A stretch of DNA of 42,989 nucleotides from Candidatus Bathyarchaeota archaeon (GCA_026014515.1 JAOZIG010000039.1:1-42989); one strand, 5' to 3'. Shown: positions 8,419-15,847, numbered from the stretch's first letter. The notes: generated by a model not told the origin, from the sequence alone. Numbers and translations are program-made.

Positions 8419-8991
8419 ATGAGTCAACGAGTAGATACTGTATATTTTGAAGGCAAGGGCAAGGAGTACACAGAGGAGACCCTTCTCTTAGCCAAGAAAA
8501 GAGCAGACGAGTTAGGAATCAAAAACATCGTCATAGCATCATACACTGGCTACGCTGGTGTCTTAGCATCAGAGATGTTCAAGGACTATAATCTAATTGT
8601 CTCCGCAGGCATGGTGGGGTTCACAGAGCCTAATGTTCACAGGATGCAGGACGAGAACAAGGAGAAGATAGAGGCAAACGGAGCAAAAATCTTCTATCAT
8701 CTACACAGTTTCGGTGGGCTTGGGCGAGCTATCAAACAAAAGTTTGGACCCATACAGGTAGACGAAATCATTGCATATACGCTTAGAACCTTCAGTCAGG
8801 GCGTAAAAGTAGCGTTAGAAATCAGCTGTATGGCGTGTGACGCTGGGTTGATCCGTTCTGAGGTACCTTGTGTTGCAATAGCTGGTAGCGGTGGGGGCTC
8901 TGATACTGCTGTGGTTTTGATCCCCCAAAATACCCACAGGTTCTTTGATACCAAGGTATTAGAGATAATTTGTAAGCCGAGGATAGGGTAA
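8419..8991 (+). CDS. Stand-alone pyruvate kinase C-terminal-like domain protein
   Basis: A 190-residue protein resembling the archaeal conserved group with a pyruvate kinase alpha/beta (C-terminal, allosteric) fold: VDTVYFEGKGKEYTEETLLLAKKRADELGIKNIVIAS, then YTGYAGVLASEMF, LIVSAGMVGF and a final CVAIAGSGGGSDTAVVLIPQNTHRF. No catalytic barrel of pyruvate kinase is present, so it is not a pyruvate kinase. The GSGGGSDT loop could bind a phosphorylated ligand (inference). It starts 32 nt after the ATP synthase operon and could be read through from it or use its own AT-rich promoter. Role unknown. Confidence 0.8.
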   Translation: MSQRVDTVYFEGKGKEYTEETLLLAKKRADELGIKNIVIASYTGYAGVLASEMFKDYNLIVSAGMVGFTEPNVHRMQDENKEKIEANGAKIFYHLHSFGGLGRAIKQKFGPIQVDEIIAYTLRTFSQGVKVALEISCMACDAGLIRSEVPCVAIAGSGGGSDTAVVLIPQNTHRFFDTKVLEIICKPRIG

Positions 8992-9028
8992 AACCCTGAT
9001 CCTCTCCTTTTGGTGAAAAAAGGCGTTA

Positions 9029-9121
9029 TTACTTGAATAGTATTGTCTTCGCCCACCATTTGATGAGTGGTGCCATGAGTATTACCCAGTTCAGGGCGAA
9101 GGTTATGGTCTGTTGATCCAT
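9029..9121 (-). CDS. Possible 30-residue hydrophobic small protein
   Basis: In the 374-bp gap after the pyruvate-kinase-like gene, the minus strand encodes ATG plus 29 codons and TAA. Residues 5-20 (TITFALNWVILMAPLI) form one membrane-length hydrophobic stretch with a KWWAK basic-aromatic end, like known single-helix membrane peptides. A weak AT-rich promoter-like stretch lies about 25-35 nt upstream. There are no other data; chance ORFs of this length are common. The rest of the gap (9122-9330) is AT-rich and I see nothing else in it. Confidence 0.35.
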   Translation of the reverse strand: MDQQTITFALNWVILMAPLIKWWAKTILFK

Positions 9122-9333
9122 ATTATCAATCTATAGACGTGGTCAACAAATATGTGGTTATGCCGAATACGCGGAATATCGATTAGTACTACATATCGTA
9201 AATCTTTGTTAACCTTCTGTTAACAAGCCAATTTATGGCACCCTTTTACCTAAAAAATAGTCATGAATTCTTATTGTTTTTACATATATGTATCAATTTA
9301 TCGTTATCAATATGTAACAAAAAACGAGCATCA

Positions 9334-9342
9334 TTTATAAAA
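9334..9342 (+). promoter_or_regulatory. TATA box for the 78-residue ORF / JAMM operon
   Basis: TTTATAAAA lies 24-32 nt before the ATG at 9366, an ideal archaeal spacing for a leaderless mRNA that would also carry the JAMM gene. Confidence 0.55.
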
Positions 9343-9365
9343 AAGGAGACATTTTCAACCGTTAC

Positions 9366-9602
9366 ATGGACACTAAAGACCCCACAATCAACAGAATACT
9401 GGAAACACAGCTACGGGAAATATACAAAGAACGATACATCAAATCAGAGATACAAACAATAATGCAATATCCATTCAAAGAAAACCAGTACATCGTCACC
9501 TACAACCTCGACCTCAAAGACTCCTACCCCATAGTCAGAGCAAAAATAGTCGTAGACACAAAAACAGAAGAACTCAAACTCTACGACCCGGGACTTCTAT
9601 AG
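9366..9602 (+). CDS. 78-residue hypothetical protein coupled to the JAMM protease
   Basis: A small protein with a charged helical N-terminus (NRILETQLREIYKERYIKSEI) and a beta-hairpin-like C-terminus (QYIVTYNLDLKD, YPIVRAKIVVDTKTEELKLYD). I do not recognise a family. Its TAG stop shares one base with the GTG start of the JAMM gene, so the two should be translated from one mRNA and probably act together. It could be an adaptor or a processing substrate, which is speculation. Confidence 0.7.
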   Translation: MDTKDPTINRILETQLREIYKERYIKSEIQTIMQYPFKENQYIVTYNLDLKDSYPIVRAKIVVDTKTEELKLYDPGLL

Positions 9603-9988
9603 TGACCCCGATGATACTCATCGACAAGAACGTATTCAAGGCAATGCAAGAGTTCGCAAAGAACAACCACCCCAAAGAGATCATCGTACTGTTAAGAGGC
9701 AAACGGGAAAACAATAACATACACATCACAGACTGGCTTCTACCTCCCTTCGGCACAGGTGGAGATGGGTTCGCCTCATTCCCAACGCATATGCTGCCCA
9801 TTGATTTCACAATAATGGGTACAGCTCATAGCCACCCAAGTGGTCGTCTAACTCCATCATCGATGGACCTGAACAACTTCTATGGACGAGTGATGATGAT
9901 AATTGGTCCACCCTACGACGAGCCACGTGGAGCCGCCTATTACAAGAGTGGTGAACAGGTTCCTATCCGGTTTAGCCCCCAACAATGA
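9602..9988 (+). CDS. JAMM/MPN+ domain zinc metalloprotease
   Basis: A 128-residue protein made of one MPN+ domain. The zinc-binding JAMM motif is complete: Glu26 in HPKEIIVLLRG, then HSHPSGRLTPSSMD (His76, His78, Ser86, Asp89; spacing H-x-H-x7-S-x2-D). Family members cleave isopeptide or peptide bonds after the Gly-Gly of ubiquitin-like proteins (Rpn11 and CSN5 in eukaryotes, archaeal JAMM proteases on SAMPs). The GTG start overlaps the previous stop by 1 nt; an ATG at 9611 is an alternative. Its last 17 nt overlap, antisense, the 3' end of a gene for a ubiquitin-like protein ending in Gly-Gly, a striking candidate substrate. Confidence 0.93.
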   Translation: MTPMILIDKNVFKAMQEFAKNNHPKEIIVLLRGKRENNNIHITDWLLPPFGTGGDGFASFPTHMLPIDFTIMGTAHSHPSGRLTPSSMDLNNFYGRVMMIIGPPYDEPRGAAYYKSGEQVPIRFSPQQ

Positions 9989-10172
9989 TTGGGAAGATTG
10001 TGACTTTGTCTCCGGGCTTGAGTTTCGCTGAGTCCCAGAGCTTCTTGTCATTAACGATGACGCCGACTACCCTTCTATCATAGGCATATAACGTGTGTTC
10101 CCCAAGTGTGGCGATAAACTCCCGCAGAGTGGTTGCCTGTTTCACGGTCTTGGTCATGGGTTTAGGGTACAT
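9972..10172 (-). CDS. Ubiquitin-like/MoaD-ThiS beta-grasp protein with C-terminal Gly-Gly
   Basis: A 66-residue protein (61 if the second ATG at 10157 is used). The order is strand, TTLREFIATLGEHTLYAYD helix region, VVGVIVNDKKL, then LKPGDKVTIFPIIVGG. The last block is the diagnostic MoaD/ThiS/SAMP/Urm1 ending: L-x-x-G-D-x-V-x-(I/L)-x-P-x-x-x-G-G, with the Gly-Gly as the final residues. Such proteins are adenylated by an E1-like enzyme for sulfur transfer or protein conjugation. At about 61-66 residues it is the size of ThiS. No E1, MoaE or ThiG gene is nearby, while a JAMM protease is, which favours a modifier role (inference). It lies 25 nt downstream of the HExxH metallopeptidase gene on the same strand. 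Confidence 0.88.
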   Translation of the reverse strand: MYPKPMTKTVKQATTLREFIATLGEHTLYAYDRRVVGVIVNDKKLWDSAKLKPGDKVTIFPIIVGG

Positions 10173-10197
10173 CGATACTCAGAGAGTTTGGCTTCAG

Positions 10198-10596
10198 TTA
10201 TACTTTATCTAGACCTAGCTCTTTACGTCGCTGGGCATACCTCTTGTACCATGTATCCACGTTTTCATGTGTCACATGGTCTTTGTGGTGTCTGAAGCCT
10301 CCTTTGGCGGTCTGGGGGATATGCATTAGTTCATGAATCAGGGTTCGGTCCTGTGATTTAGGTGGATAGTAATCGAATTGTTCATGGATGACCTCAATGA
10401 TGTAGGTGGGCTTCATATCCAGTGCTTCCTGCCATATTCTTCCTAATCCGTGAATGCGTGCGATGGTGCGTGTACTGCTACTGCCCCTGCTTCTGACACA
10501 GTGAAGGTTCTCTTGGTCTATGTGGTCGAACTTGAGTATCTCAATGATCTCTGTAATGCGTTTCTGTATGTCTGGAGCGTCGTAGTACTGGATCAT
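10198..10596 (-). CDS. Putative HExxH metallopeptidase (phage-metallopeptidase-like family)
   Basis: A 132-residue protein that fits the small putative-metallopeptidase family of archaea and phages. Pattern: YYDAPDIQKRITEIIEIL at the start, CVRSRGSSSTRTIARIHGLGRIWQEAL, YIIEVIHEQFD, and the zinc motif HELMHIP with His88, Glu89 and His92. A possible third ligand is in FRHH (His103 or His104). The family usually has IHELLHIP followed by a Gly-Phe-(R/K)-x-H segment, as here. Substrates are unknown. It is the first gene of a likely two-gene unit with the ubiquitin-like protein, and may belong to the same proteolytic module. Confidence 0.85.
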   Translation of the reverse strand: MIQYYDAPDIQKRITEIIEILKFDHIDQENLHCVRSRGSSSTRTIARIHGLGRIWQEALDMKPTYIIEVIHEQFDYYPPKSQDRTLIHELMHIPQTAKGGFRHHKDHVTHENVDTWYKRYAQRRKELGLDKV

Positions 10597-10673
10597 GACA
10601 GTATTCTTGACTATGATGTTATTTTCTGTTTGGATTCCGTCATGAAAAATCCAGAGTTTGAGCTACCTGTTTT

Positions 10674-11465
10674 CTATTCGATTCTCGACCAGTAGTACTC
10701 AAAAACATCCTTGCACCATTCAACTGCCTTAGGGTCCGTTGATGTGAAGCCAAAGTACTCAAACTCTCCACTAGGCTTGAGGAAATTCAGTGTCGCCACC
10801 TCTTTTTCGTTCATTAAGAACGTGAGATTGAATTTACTCTGGTATTTTTGCAGCAATGAGCCCTCGGTTTTATGCTTACCTATACTGAGCCAAGTTTCCA
10901 TTGGTACACTCTCACGTATTTCATCTGGCCATTCATATCCAAGTGGCTCGATTCCTCTAGCCTTGATCCCTCTATCCAAGGCTTCCTCAACTAGTAGTGG
11001 AGTGGAGGACAGTCCAAGGGGTTCCCCTATGTATATGTAATATTCTTCTGCCTCTTTGAAGACCCGTTCTATGTTACCAAATACGTCCAATAATTGTGTA
11101 ATTGGTTTACATTCCTTCAGTTCACCTATTCTGGAGACGAACTTGTCCGGTAATGCTTCGAGGGTATGTTCGTAGAAATAGTCCGCGTTATTTGAGAGGA
11201 ACTGATAAGCAGTGATTAGTCTCATTGATTGGATTCCATATGGCGTGATCTCATATGATCCATCTATGGTTCTCGTCACAAGTCTTGCATCGACGAGTCG
11301 TGCGATGTTTCGTGATGTCTCTTGGGCTGTAAAGTTGAGTCGCTGGGATATGTGACTGAGTTTGAGGTTCTCCTTCCTGAGCTCATCCAATATCCGTAGT
11401 CTGTCCTCGTTTGAGAGCTCGAAGAGTAGATCACATAATTTCTCCATCGCGGGTCTAGCCATCAT
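10674..11465 (-). CDS. Winged-helix transcriptional regulator with C-terminal FilR1-type sensor domain
   Basis: About 263 residues. Residues 1-75 form an ArsR-like winged helix (EDRLRILDELRKENLKLSHISQRLNFTAQETSRNIARLVDARLVTRTIDGSYEIT). The rest resembles the archaeal methanogenesis-regulator-like (COG4742/FilR1) ligand domain: an LPDKFVSRIGEL helix, IGEPLGLSSTPLLVEEALDRGIKARGIEP, and FLKPSGEFEYFGFTSTDPKAVEWCKDVFEYYW. I chose the ATG at 11465 because the homology starts there; the frame stays open to 11582, which would overlap the divergent flavodoxin gene. It probably controls the divergent flavodoxin-protease pair, itself, or both (inference). Confidence 0.88.
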   Translation of the reverse strand: MMARPAMEKLCDLLFELSNEDRLRILDELRKENLKLSHISQRLNFTAQETSRNIARLVDARLVTRTIDGSYEITPYGIQSMRLITAYQFLSNNADYFYEHTLEALPDKFVSRIGELKECKPITQLLDVFGNIERVFKEAEEYYIYIGEPLGLSSTPLLVEEALDRGIKARGIEPLGYEWPDEIRESVPMETWLSIGKHKTEGSLLQKYQSKFNLTFLMNEKEVATLNFLKPSGEFEYFGFTSTDPKAVEWCKDVFEYYWSRIE

Positions 11466-11567
11466 TTGCTTCACGGTATAAAAATTATCGCTGGAGTATG
11501 ATTTTTCATAGTTTTCCCTTCGGGTGTTTGATATCTTTTCACCATGTATCATCGCTCGGTAAACAAA

Positions 11568-12107
11568 ATGAGTAAAGATCAAAAAGAAACCAGAATCTTG
11601 GTAACATACCAGTCCCAGACTGGTAACACAAGAAAAGTTGCAGAGGCAATATATGAGGTTCTTCCAGAGCCCAAAGAGATTAGACCATTAAAAGAGGCAC
11701 AATCCCTCGAAGAATATAGTCTAATCTTCTTGGGGTTCCCGGTACATGGGTCAGGTCCTAACCCAAAGGCGACGTCCTATCTCGAAAACAATACAAAAGA
11801 TAAACAGATAGCCCTCTTCATCACTCACGCGGCTCCAGAGGATGCCCCCGAGATGCCCGAGAGTGTCCAGAAGTTCTGTGATGCCGCTGGTGAGGCTGAT
11901 ATCCTTGATGTCTTTCACTGTCAAGGGCAGCTCAGCAGTATCGTTAAGACGGTAATGAGGTTCGCACCTGATCCCCAGGTTCGTGAATGGGCGAAGATGG
12001 ATAATAGCAAGGGGCAGCCAGATGCGTCAAGGCTGGAAAAGGCTGCGAGTTTCGCCAAACGCGTTATGGAGAAACAGAATACACCAGTTCTGAGTAATGG
12101 AGAATAA
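11568..12107 (+). CDS. Flavodoxin-family protein
   Basis: A 179-residue protein. The FMN phosphate loop is seen as TYQSQTGNTRKVAEAI near residues 12-25, followed by LIFLGFPVHGSGPNP (the 50s loop) and ALFITHAAPED (the 90s region). It would be a one-electron carrier or FMN reductase in the cytoplasm. The ATG at 11568 fits the normal N-terminus; an in-frame ATG at 11544 adds eight residues. It is divergent from the regulator, and overlaps the CPBP protease gene by 11 nt. Confidence 0.92.
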   Translation: MSKDQKETRILVTYQSQTGNTRKVAEAIYEVLPEPKEIRPLKEAQSLEEYSLIFLGFPVHGSGPNPKATSYLENNTKDKQIALFITHAAPEDAPEMPESVQKFCDAAGEADILDVFHCQGQLSSIVKTVMRFAPDPQVREWAKMDNSKGQPDASRLEKAASFAKRVMEKQNTPVLSNGE

Positions 12108-12939
12108 GAGGCTTCAAACAATGACATCTATCACATCATACATCAAAAAACAATCATTACCCATCTACTTCCTGTTGACCTTCCTAATTTCCTGGGGAAC
12201 TATGAGCATGATGATAAGCCCCTACAGTTTCCCCCTAACACCAGAGCAATCAGAATCAGTGGGCCCTCTACTCTACGTGGGAATGCTTGTAGGACCAAGC
12301 ATCTCAGGACTCCTCATGATTGGTCTCATGAATGGAAAAACAGGTTACAGGGAATTATTTAGTAGATTAACCAAGTGGCGAGTAGGGCTTCAGTGGTACG
12401 GTGCTGCTATACTCGGTGCGCCTATTCTTGCAACAATAGTACTGTTAGCACTCTCAATGATTTCACCAGTGTTCACACCTGCCTTATTAACCTCCAATGA
12501 CAAGGCAGGGCTTTTAATGACTGGAATAGGTGTCGGGTTAATGGTTGCACTCTTTGAGGAACTTGGCTGGACAGGGTTTTCTGTTCCACAGCTTAGAACT
12601 CGATACGGCGTCAATAAAACCGGGTTAATCATAGGCTTACTATGGGGTGCATGGCACTTTCCTCCCTTCTGGAGCACCACTACCTTTTCAGGGGTTGTGC
12701 CCTTTGCTACTTTATTGTGTCAGCTTTTCGCGTGGTTGCCAGCCTTCAGGGTATTGATGGTGAAGCTGTATGATGAGACCGGCAGCTTGCTAGTTACAAT
12801 ACTTATGCATGCTAGTCTGGTATTCACCACTCTGACGCTTCCATCCATGGAGTTATCTGGTGTGAATCTGTTGATATGGCTAGTTGCGTGGGGATCTGTT
12901 CTCTGGGGATTGATTGCGGTGATAGATAGGCGTCAATGA
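12097..12939 (+). CDS. CPBP-family intramembrane metalloprotease (CAAX/Abi type)
   Basis: A 280-residue membrane protein with about eight hydrophobic segments. The CPBP motifs are present: EELGWTGFSVPQLRTRYG (motif 1, EE plus aromatic and Arg), then GLLWGAWHFPPFWS (motif 2, catalytic His), and a late ILMHASLVF (motif 3 with H). Family members cleave within the membrane (Rce1, MroQ, bacteriocin-immunity proteins). The reading frame starts inside the flavodoxin gene (11-nt overlap), so the two are co-translated. Confidence 0.93.
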   Translation: MENKRLQTMTSITSYIKKQSLPIYFLLTFLISWGTMSMMISPYSFPLTPEQSESVGPLLYVGMLVGPSISGLLMIGLMNGKTGYRELFSRLTKWRVGLQWYGAAILGAPILATIVLLALSMISPVFTPALLTSNDKAGLLMTGIGVGLMVALFEELGWTGFSVPQLRTRYGVNKTGLIIGLLWGAWHFPPFWSTTTFSGVVPFATLLCQLFAWLPAFRVLMVKLYDETGSLLVTILMHASLVFTTLTLPSMELSGVNLLIWLVAWGSVLWGLIAVIDRRQ

Positions 12940-12975
12940 TTCCAAGTTTATTTTCCCCTTTTTGTATACGAGACC

Positions 12976-13006
12976 TTATATTGGTTGGATGATCCATCCA
13001 ATATAA
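12976..13006. promoter_or_regulatory. Palindromic operator overlapping the TATA box of the ECF-S operon
   Basis: A 31-bp element: left arm TTATATTGG (12976-12984), right arm CCAATATAA (12998-13006), an exact inverted repeat. It encloses a second perfect one, TTGGATG-ATC-CATCCAA (12985-13001). The left arm fits a TATA box about 25-30 nt before the TTG start at 13011, so a protein bound here would block the promoter. The regulator encoded two genes downstream is the obvious candidate. Confidence 0.65.
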
Positions 13007-13010
13007 TACG

Positions 13011-13538
13011 TTGCTAACTACAGACACAAAAAAACTATCACTCATCGCAATACTCACAGCCACAGCCATAGCCACAAACTACCTCCTCATAGGCACAATC
13101 AACGTCAAATTCATGGACCTAATCGTATTCACATCAGGCTACCTAACAGGATCAACACTAGGAGCAGTCACAGGAATACTAGTCTGGCTCGTCTACGGCA
13201 CATTAAACCCCTATGGATTCAGCCTACCAGTCCTATTGGCAACGATGATAGGGGAAGCCCTCTTCGGGTTAGCCGGTGGGTTGTATCGGGGTAGTGAAAG
13301 AGGTACTGGTGGAGTTGATTTTTGGGCTGGGTTCACCGCGTTCATATTGACTTTTGTATACGATGTATTCACAAACATCGTTTCAGGGCTAACCGCTGGA
13401 CTGCCCATATCTGTAGCGTTGGTGACTGGTATTCCCTTCATGTTTGCCCACGTGCTTAGCAACACAGTGTTCTTTGGACTGGGGTTCAAGCCATTGACGA
13501 ACTCCATCCACAAGGTATTAGGTGATCAAAATGGATGA
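13011..13538 (+). CDS. ECF transporter S component (substrate-binding membrane protein)
   Basis: A 175-residue protein with about five or six membrane helices. It has the S-component pattern: a start KKLSLIAILTATAIATNYLLIG, the FMDLIVFTSGYLTGSTLGAVTGILVWLVYGTLNPYGF block, and LLATMIGEALFGLAGGLYRG. S components bind a vitamin or metal and use a shared ATPase/T-component module, which is not in this window. The start is TTG at 13011; no in-frame ATG occurs before the conserved core. It overlaps the next gene by 8 nt. A corrinoid ligand is suggested by the neighbour (inference). Confidence 0.85.
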   Translation: MLTTDTKKLSLIAILTATAIATNYLLIGTINVKFMDLIVFTSGYLTGSTLGAVTGILVWLVYGTLNPYGFSLPVLLATMIGEALFGLAGGLYRGSERGTGGVDFWAGFTAFILTFVYDVFTNIVSGLTAGLPISVALVTGIPFMFAHVLSNTVFFGLGFKPLTNSIHKVLGDQNG

Positions 13539-13971
13539 AAAAACACTCAAAATAATCGCAGCGGTGCTTCTATGCACCACCATAGGCTCAGGAGCCCTAG
13601 CGTTCCAATACAACTACCAGTTAACACAGCTAAGGGATGATTATGAATACACTCTCAGTGAACTGGAAGACTACACGATACTCGTGAATATCAAGATCGA
13701 TGATGGAGAAACGGTCACATGGTATAATGATACACGGGTTAGTGTAGGTGCGTCTCTTCTCGATGCATCACTTGAAGCCGTTGAAATGGAGTATCAGACT
13801 TCAGAATATGGTGTCTTTGTCACCGCGATAGGCGGACTGGAAGGTGATCTCGCTCATTACTGGTTATGGAGTTACTATGATGAGGGTTGGGAGATGGGGG
13901 TAGTAGGCGCTGATCAGTATGTTCTCCATGATGGTGATATAGTGGCATGGACTTATACCTCATTTGAGTAG
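13531..13971 (+). CDS. Secreted DUF4430 (transcobalamin C-terminal-like) protein
   Basis: A 146-residue protein with an N-terminal membrane anchor or signal (residues 5-25, LKIIAAVLLCTTIGSGALAF) and a coiled linker. It ends in a DUF4430-like domain: a strand VNIKIDDGETVTWYND, SLLDASLEAV, GVFVTAIGGLEGD, then YWLWSYYDEGWEMGVVGADQYVLHDGDIVAWTY. This W-x-Y/W...G...Y-x-L-x-D-G-D ending is the beta-grasp fold also found at the C-terminus of transcobalamin and intrinsic factor. It probably binds a ligand outside the membrane and hands it to the ECF S component. A GTG at 13522 is an alternative start. Confidence 0.88.
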   Translation: MDEKTLKIIAAVLLCTTIGSGALAFQYNYQLTQLRDDYEYTLSELEDYTILVNIKIDDGETVTWYNDTRVSVGASLLDASLEAVEMEYQTSEYGVFVTAIGGLEGDLAHYWLWSYYDEGWEMGVVGADQYVLHDGDIVAWTYTSFE

Positions 13972-13979
13972 GATATACT

Positions 13980-14579
13980 ATGGAGCATCTCAGAAAACTA
14001 GAGGATCTTGCAGACAAGACCGCCCCCGGTAGAACCCCAAGCTATACTCCGGCTCATATATTGTATGCCTTGATTTTTCTCCGAGATAACAAGGTGGGAA
14101 GAAAAAACCTAGCCTCTGAGCTGCGACTTGGTGAAGGTACTGTACGAACCATGTTAAACCGTCTCCTAGAGAGTGGTTTAATCGATACTGATCGTCAAGG
14201 TGTTTCACTAACCGAAGATGGCTTGAGTCTTCTTGATTCCATCAGGGATGCTGTTATCTGGTCGAGTTTTCCTAGAACCGATTTGACTCTAGGCGAATAT
14301 AACTTCATGGTGCTTATCCGTGGATTCGCTTATAGGGTACGACTGGGGGTAGAGCAGCGAGATCAAGCCCTTATTCATGGAGCTAGAGGTGCAACAACCT
14401 TTGTTTACACTGATGGTGAATGGGTCATACCGGGGATAGAGCAGAGTATCAGCGATAAGATAGTAGATCATCTCGGTTCTTTTGTACCCACAGAGAATGA
14501 TGTTGTTGTAGTGGGTTCGGGTGATGACTTGTTTTCAGCGACTCTGGGTGGATTAGCCGCTGCACTAGGCCTCTTTTAG
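13980..14579 (+). CDS. Winged-helix regulator of the ECF-S operon (DUF4443-like)
   Basis: A 199-residue protein. Residues 20-85 form a winged helix (TPAHILYALIFLRDNKVGRKNLASELRLGEGTVRTMLNRLLESGLIDTDRQGVSLTEDG). The C-terminal half (GVEQRDQALIHGARGATTFVYTDGEWVIPG...VVVVGSGDDLFSATLGGLAAALGLF) is a sensor-like domain. The architecture matches archaeal DUF4443-type regulators. It lies 8 nt after the DUF4430 gene, so it is in the same operon, and it probably binds the palindrome at 12976-13006. It ends convergent with the MFS gene (4-nt overlap). Confidence 0.85.
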   Translation: MEHLRKLEDLADKTAPGRTPSYTPAHILYALIFLRDNKVGRKNLASELRLGEGTVRTMLNRLLESGLIDTDRQGVSLTEDGLSLLDSIRDAVIWSSFPRTDLTLGEYNFMVLIRGFAYRVRLGVEQRDQALIHGARGATTFVYTDGEWVIPGIEQSISDKIVDHLGSFVPTENDVVVVGSGDDLFSATLGGLAAALGLF

Positions 14580-15847
14580 GCTTCGTATTTTATGTCCTTT
14601 ACTAAGAGTATGATGAGTACGCCGATAACAGTCATGGAGACCGCTAAGATGATCCATGGGAGGCTTGTACTGTAGCTGTAGATGTATCCGCTGAGCAGTG
14701 AACCAACAGTGATACTCATCATGGCGAGTACACCTGTTGCCCATGCACCGCCTGTTATCCATATGTTAGCGCCTCCTATGGCGGCTATCATTCTTCCTCG
14801 TTTGTCTGGTGGGGTCATGTCTATGAAGATTGATTGGAGCGCTGGGTTGATGAAGGTGTTTGGGATGGTTGTCAGTATCATCAGGATTACCACATGTACG
14901 TATGTGGTAGCGTGCAGGTACAGGTAGCAGGGTATCGAGGTTGCTATCATGCAGAGCCCGAGCACCCATTTCTTGCTATATTTGTCAACGAGTTTACCGG
15001 CTGGGAAACTCAATACTACGTAAATTGTGCCGGTGATTAAGCTGAGGCTACCCCATTGGCTCTTGGTTAGTCCTATGATCTCTGTGGCGCGTATTATCCA
15101 GAACGATGTTACAAGGCTCACAAAGAACGTGGAAGCAGCTACAAGCACACTGAATGTCATCAGGTGTCTTGGTGCTTCCTTAACTGTTTTTATGATGTCC
15201 TTGTAGGCTGTTACTAGTAAACTGGGAATCCCTTTGGCTGTGATCTTTATTCCTTCGCCTTCAACTGGTCTTACCTCGGTCAAGTACTTGTAACGTAGCG
15301 TAGCAACTATGAGAGCGACGAAGAATCCGACTGCATAGAGGCTTTTCACCGCAGGGATCATACCATACTTGTCTATGAGCCAGCCTCCAATGTAGGGTGA
15401 GGCTATGCCGAAGGCGCTTGGGATGGCCATGGTGGCTGAGAATCCTACTCCACGCATGTTTTCGGGTATGCTATCCGCCATTAACGCCTGCATTGCGGGT
15501 AGGTAGAATGTTACTAGGCTTTGCATGAACATGCCGATGGCTACCCATTGCCAGCTGTTTGTGAATACGTAGATTAGGAATGTGAACGAGTAGGCGTATG
15601 TCATGTATGCCATTATCTTGATTCGTCCATGATAATCTGCGATATATCCCCCAAGAGGGTACAGGAGCATTGAAGCGAAGTTACCAAGTGCTGTCACGAG
15701 ACCAACCGTGGAGTAAACTCCCCCTAGCTCCATCACGTATAGCCCTATGTATGCCCAGACTATGTCTACGCTTACACGCCAAAGGCTACTGCATACTGTG
15801 AGTACCAGTATGTTGCCTTTCATGATTTGCCGTATCTCGGATAGCAT
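14576..15847 (-). CDS. Major facilitator superfamily transporter
   Basis: A 423-residue protein with twelve hydrophobic segments. The MFS motif A in the 2-3 loop reads GGYIADYHGRIKIM (G-x-x-x-D-x-x-G-R). A second copy, AGKLVDKYSKKWVLG, occurs in the second half. Substrate unknown. It is transcribed alone, divergent from the GGCT-fold gene and convergent with the wHTH regulator. Confidence 0.93.
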   Translation of the reverse strand: MLSEIRQIMKGNILVLTVCSSLWRVSVDIVWAYIGLYVMELGGVYSTVGLVTALGNFASMLLYPLGGYIADYHGRIKIMAYMTYAYSFTFLIYVFTNSWQWVAIGMFMQSLVTFYLPAMQALMADSIPENMRGVGFSATMAIPSAFGIASPYIGGWLIDKYGMIPAVKSLYAVGFFVALIVATLRYKYLTEVRPVEGEGIKITAKGIPSLLVTAYKDIIKTVKEAPRHLMTFSVLVAASTFFVSLVTSFWIIRATEIIGLTKSQWGSLSLITGTIYVVLSFPAGKLVDKYSKKWVLGLCMIATSIPCYLYLHATTYVHVVILMILTTIPNTFINPALQSIFIDMTPPDKRGRMIAAIGGANIWITGGAWATGVLAMMSITVGSLLSGYIYSYSTSLPWIILAVSMTVIGVLIILLVKDIKYEA

